Source: Eubacterium sp. (lineage in GTDB: Bacteria; Bacillota_A; Clostridia; Lachnospirales; Lachnospiraceae). From it: 5,163 bases of DNA. The stretch's first letter is position 1. Each line of letters begins with the position of its first letter. The position numbers and the translations under genes are program-made. This document shows positions 4,612-5,163 of this stretch, one piece after another. The notes beneath the pieces are model-generated. The model made no database searches. It had not been told where the DNA came from and worked only from the letters and a program-made list of their open reading frames with translations. Location of the stretch: positions 1 through 5,163 of the forward strand of contig JAILEL010000429.1 of assembly GCA_024687845.1 (NCBI GenBank), read 5' to 3'.

Positions 4612-5163
4612 GTGAAGGTCTTACATATAATTCTTAATATTTTAATACATATATTTGTTCTTGCTCTGATTCCGGTCAGTATCTATCTTACTGATGTAAA
4701 TGAATGGCTGGCCCTTGGGCTTACGGTTCTTTGGATTGTAGCAGTAAGAGTCGGGGAAATCCTTATTAAGAAACATCAGGCAATGCAGGCAGATGAAGAT
4801 TTATCAAAAGAACAAAAAAAATGGAAGAAATATTTATCAAACGCAGCATTTGCCATACTTGATGTGATAATTATTCTTGTCATGATTCTCGAAACTCAGT
4901 TTAATGCTTATTGGAACACTTATACAAAACGAGTGAAGGAACTAAATTCCAATTCCGGTTTTTCAGAAATTACAGGCAAACAGGCGGTTTCGGACTTTGA
5001 TTATGCAATGAATTATCTCAGAAAGATTCATCCGATGGCTTATGATGGACTGCCACAAGAAGTTGAAGACAGAGCTTCTGAGGTAAGAGAAGAGCTGAAG
5101 AATGTGGATAGTATCGAAGGTTATCAGCTGTCACTAAAGCTTGAGAGTATATTTGCCATGCTT
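4612..5163 (+). CDS. Membrane-anchored protein with probable S41-type peptidase domain, 5' part only
   Basis: The gene starts at GTG 4612, with AAGAGGT (4598-4604) 7 nt upstream, and runs open to the window edge, giving 184 residues. Membrane segments are predicted at about 4-26, 33-52 and 77-93. The charged stretch KKHQAMQADEDLSKEQKKWK (53-72) between the second and third would be cytoplasmic, placing the part after 94 outside. From about 124 the sequence QAVSDFDYAMNYLRKIHP resembles the N-terminal helical cap of S41 (tail-specific/C-terminal processing) peptidases, which often reads D-xx-Y-xxx-L-xx-IHP. LSLKLESIFAML (173-184) fits the helix just before the Gly-Asp-Gly-His-Thr motif of that family. 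The catalytic Ser/Lys region would lie beyond the window and is not seen. Its position 21 nt after the second permease implies a shared transcript and a joint role, perhaps cleaving an exported substrate or a transporter-bound ligand. The assignment rests on the cap pattern only. Confidence 0.65.
   Translation, partial: MKVLHIILNILIHIFVLALIPVSIYLTDVNEWLALGLTVLWIVAVRVGEILIKKHQAMQADEDLSKEQKKWKKYLSNAAFAILDVIIILVMILETQFNAYWNTYTKRVKELNSNSGFSEITGKQAVSDFDYAMNYLRKIHPMAYDGLPQEVEDRASEVREELKNVDSIEGYQLSLKLESIFAML

Noticed and set aside
1..5163. Search for CRISPR arrays, tRNA or rRNA genes, and complete insertion sequences
   Set aside because: I saw no regularly spaced repeat array, tRNA-like cloverleaf, rRNA segment or transposase reading frame.

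Overview
The window looks like chromosomal DNA from a low-GC Gram-positive anaerobe of the Clostridia, most likely a Lachnospiraceae relative (Butyrivibrio/Roseburia type). This is inferred from strong GGAGG-type ribosome binding sites, AT-rich spacers, a BspA-like leucine-rich-repeat tail of a kind common in that family, and an FtsX-type ABC operon of typical clostridial style. I cannot name the species. All supported genes are on the + strand.

The left part (1 to about 1340) is a patchwork of small, cut or decayed genes. It opens with the 3' end of a one-pass membrane protein whose outer domain stops early (1-303). A spacer follows with a near-perfect 12+12 bp palindrome (377-401). A 57-residue orphan protein (580-753) has its own extended -10 promoter and a textbook terminator (771-812). 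Directly after the terminator lies a frameshifted scrap of a BspA-like leucine-rich-repeat protein C-terminus (823-922). A very AT-rich gene for a 124-residue multi-pass membrane protein of unknown function (961-1335) follows.

The spacer 1336-1538 is dense in regulatory-looking structure. It holds a 32-bp unit repeated in tandem, each copy carrying a dyad of the type TGACCGNNGTCA or TGACCGCGGTCA, which resembles TetR-family operators. It also holds a 15-bp direct repeat and two mutually exclusive hairpins that end just before the ribosome binding site of the next gene.

The right part (1539-5163) is a tight four-gene block: FtsX/MacB-type permease, MacB/LolD-type ATPase, second FtsX-type permease, then the 5' part of a gene for a membrane-anchored protein that looks like an S41-family peptidase cut by the window edge. 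The two permeases differ in sequence and probably form a heterodimer energised by the single ATPase. The fourth protein has three N-terminal membrane segments and would place its peptidase-like domain on the outer face. My reading is an inducible export, release or defence transporter working with an extracytoplasmic protease. The substrate is not evident from the sequence, and no matching repressor gene is present in the window.
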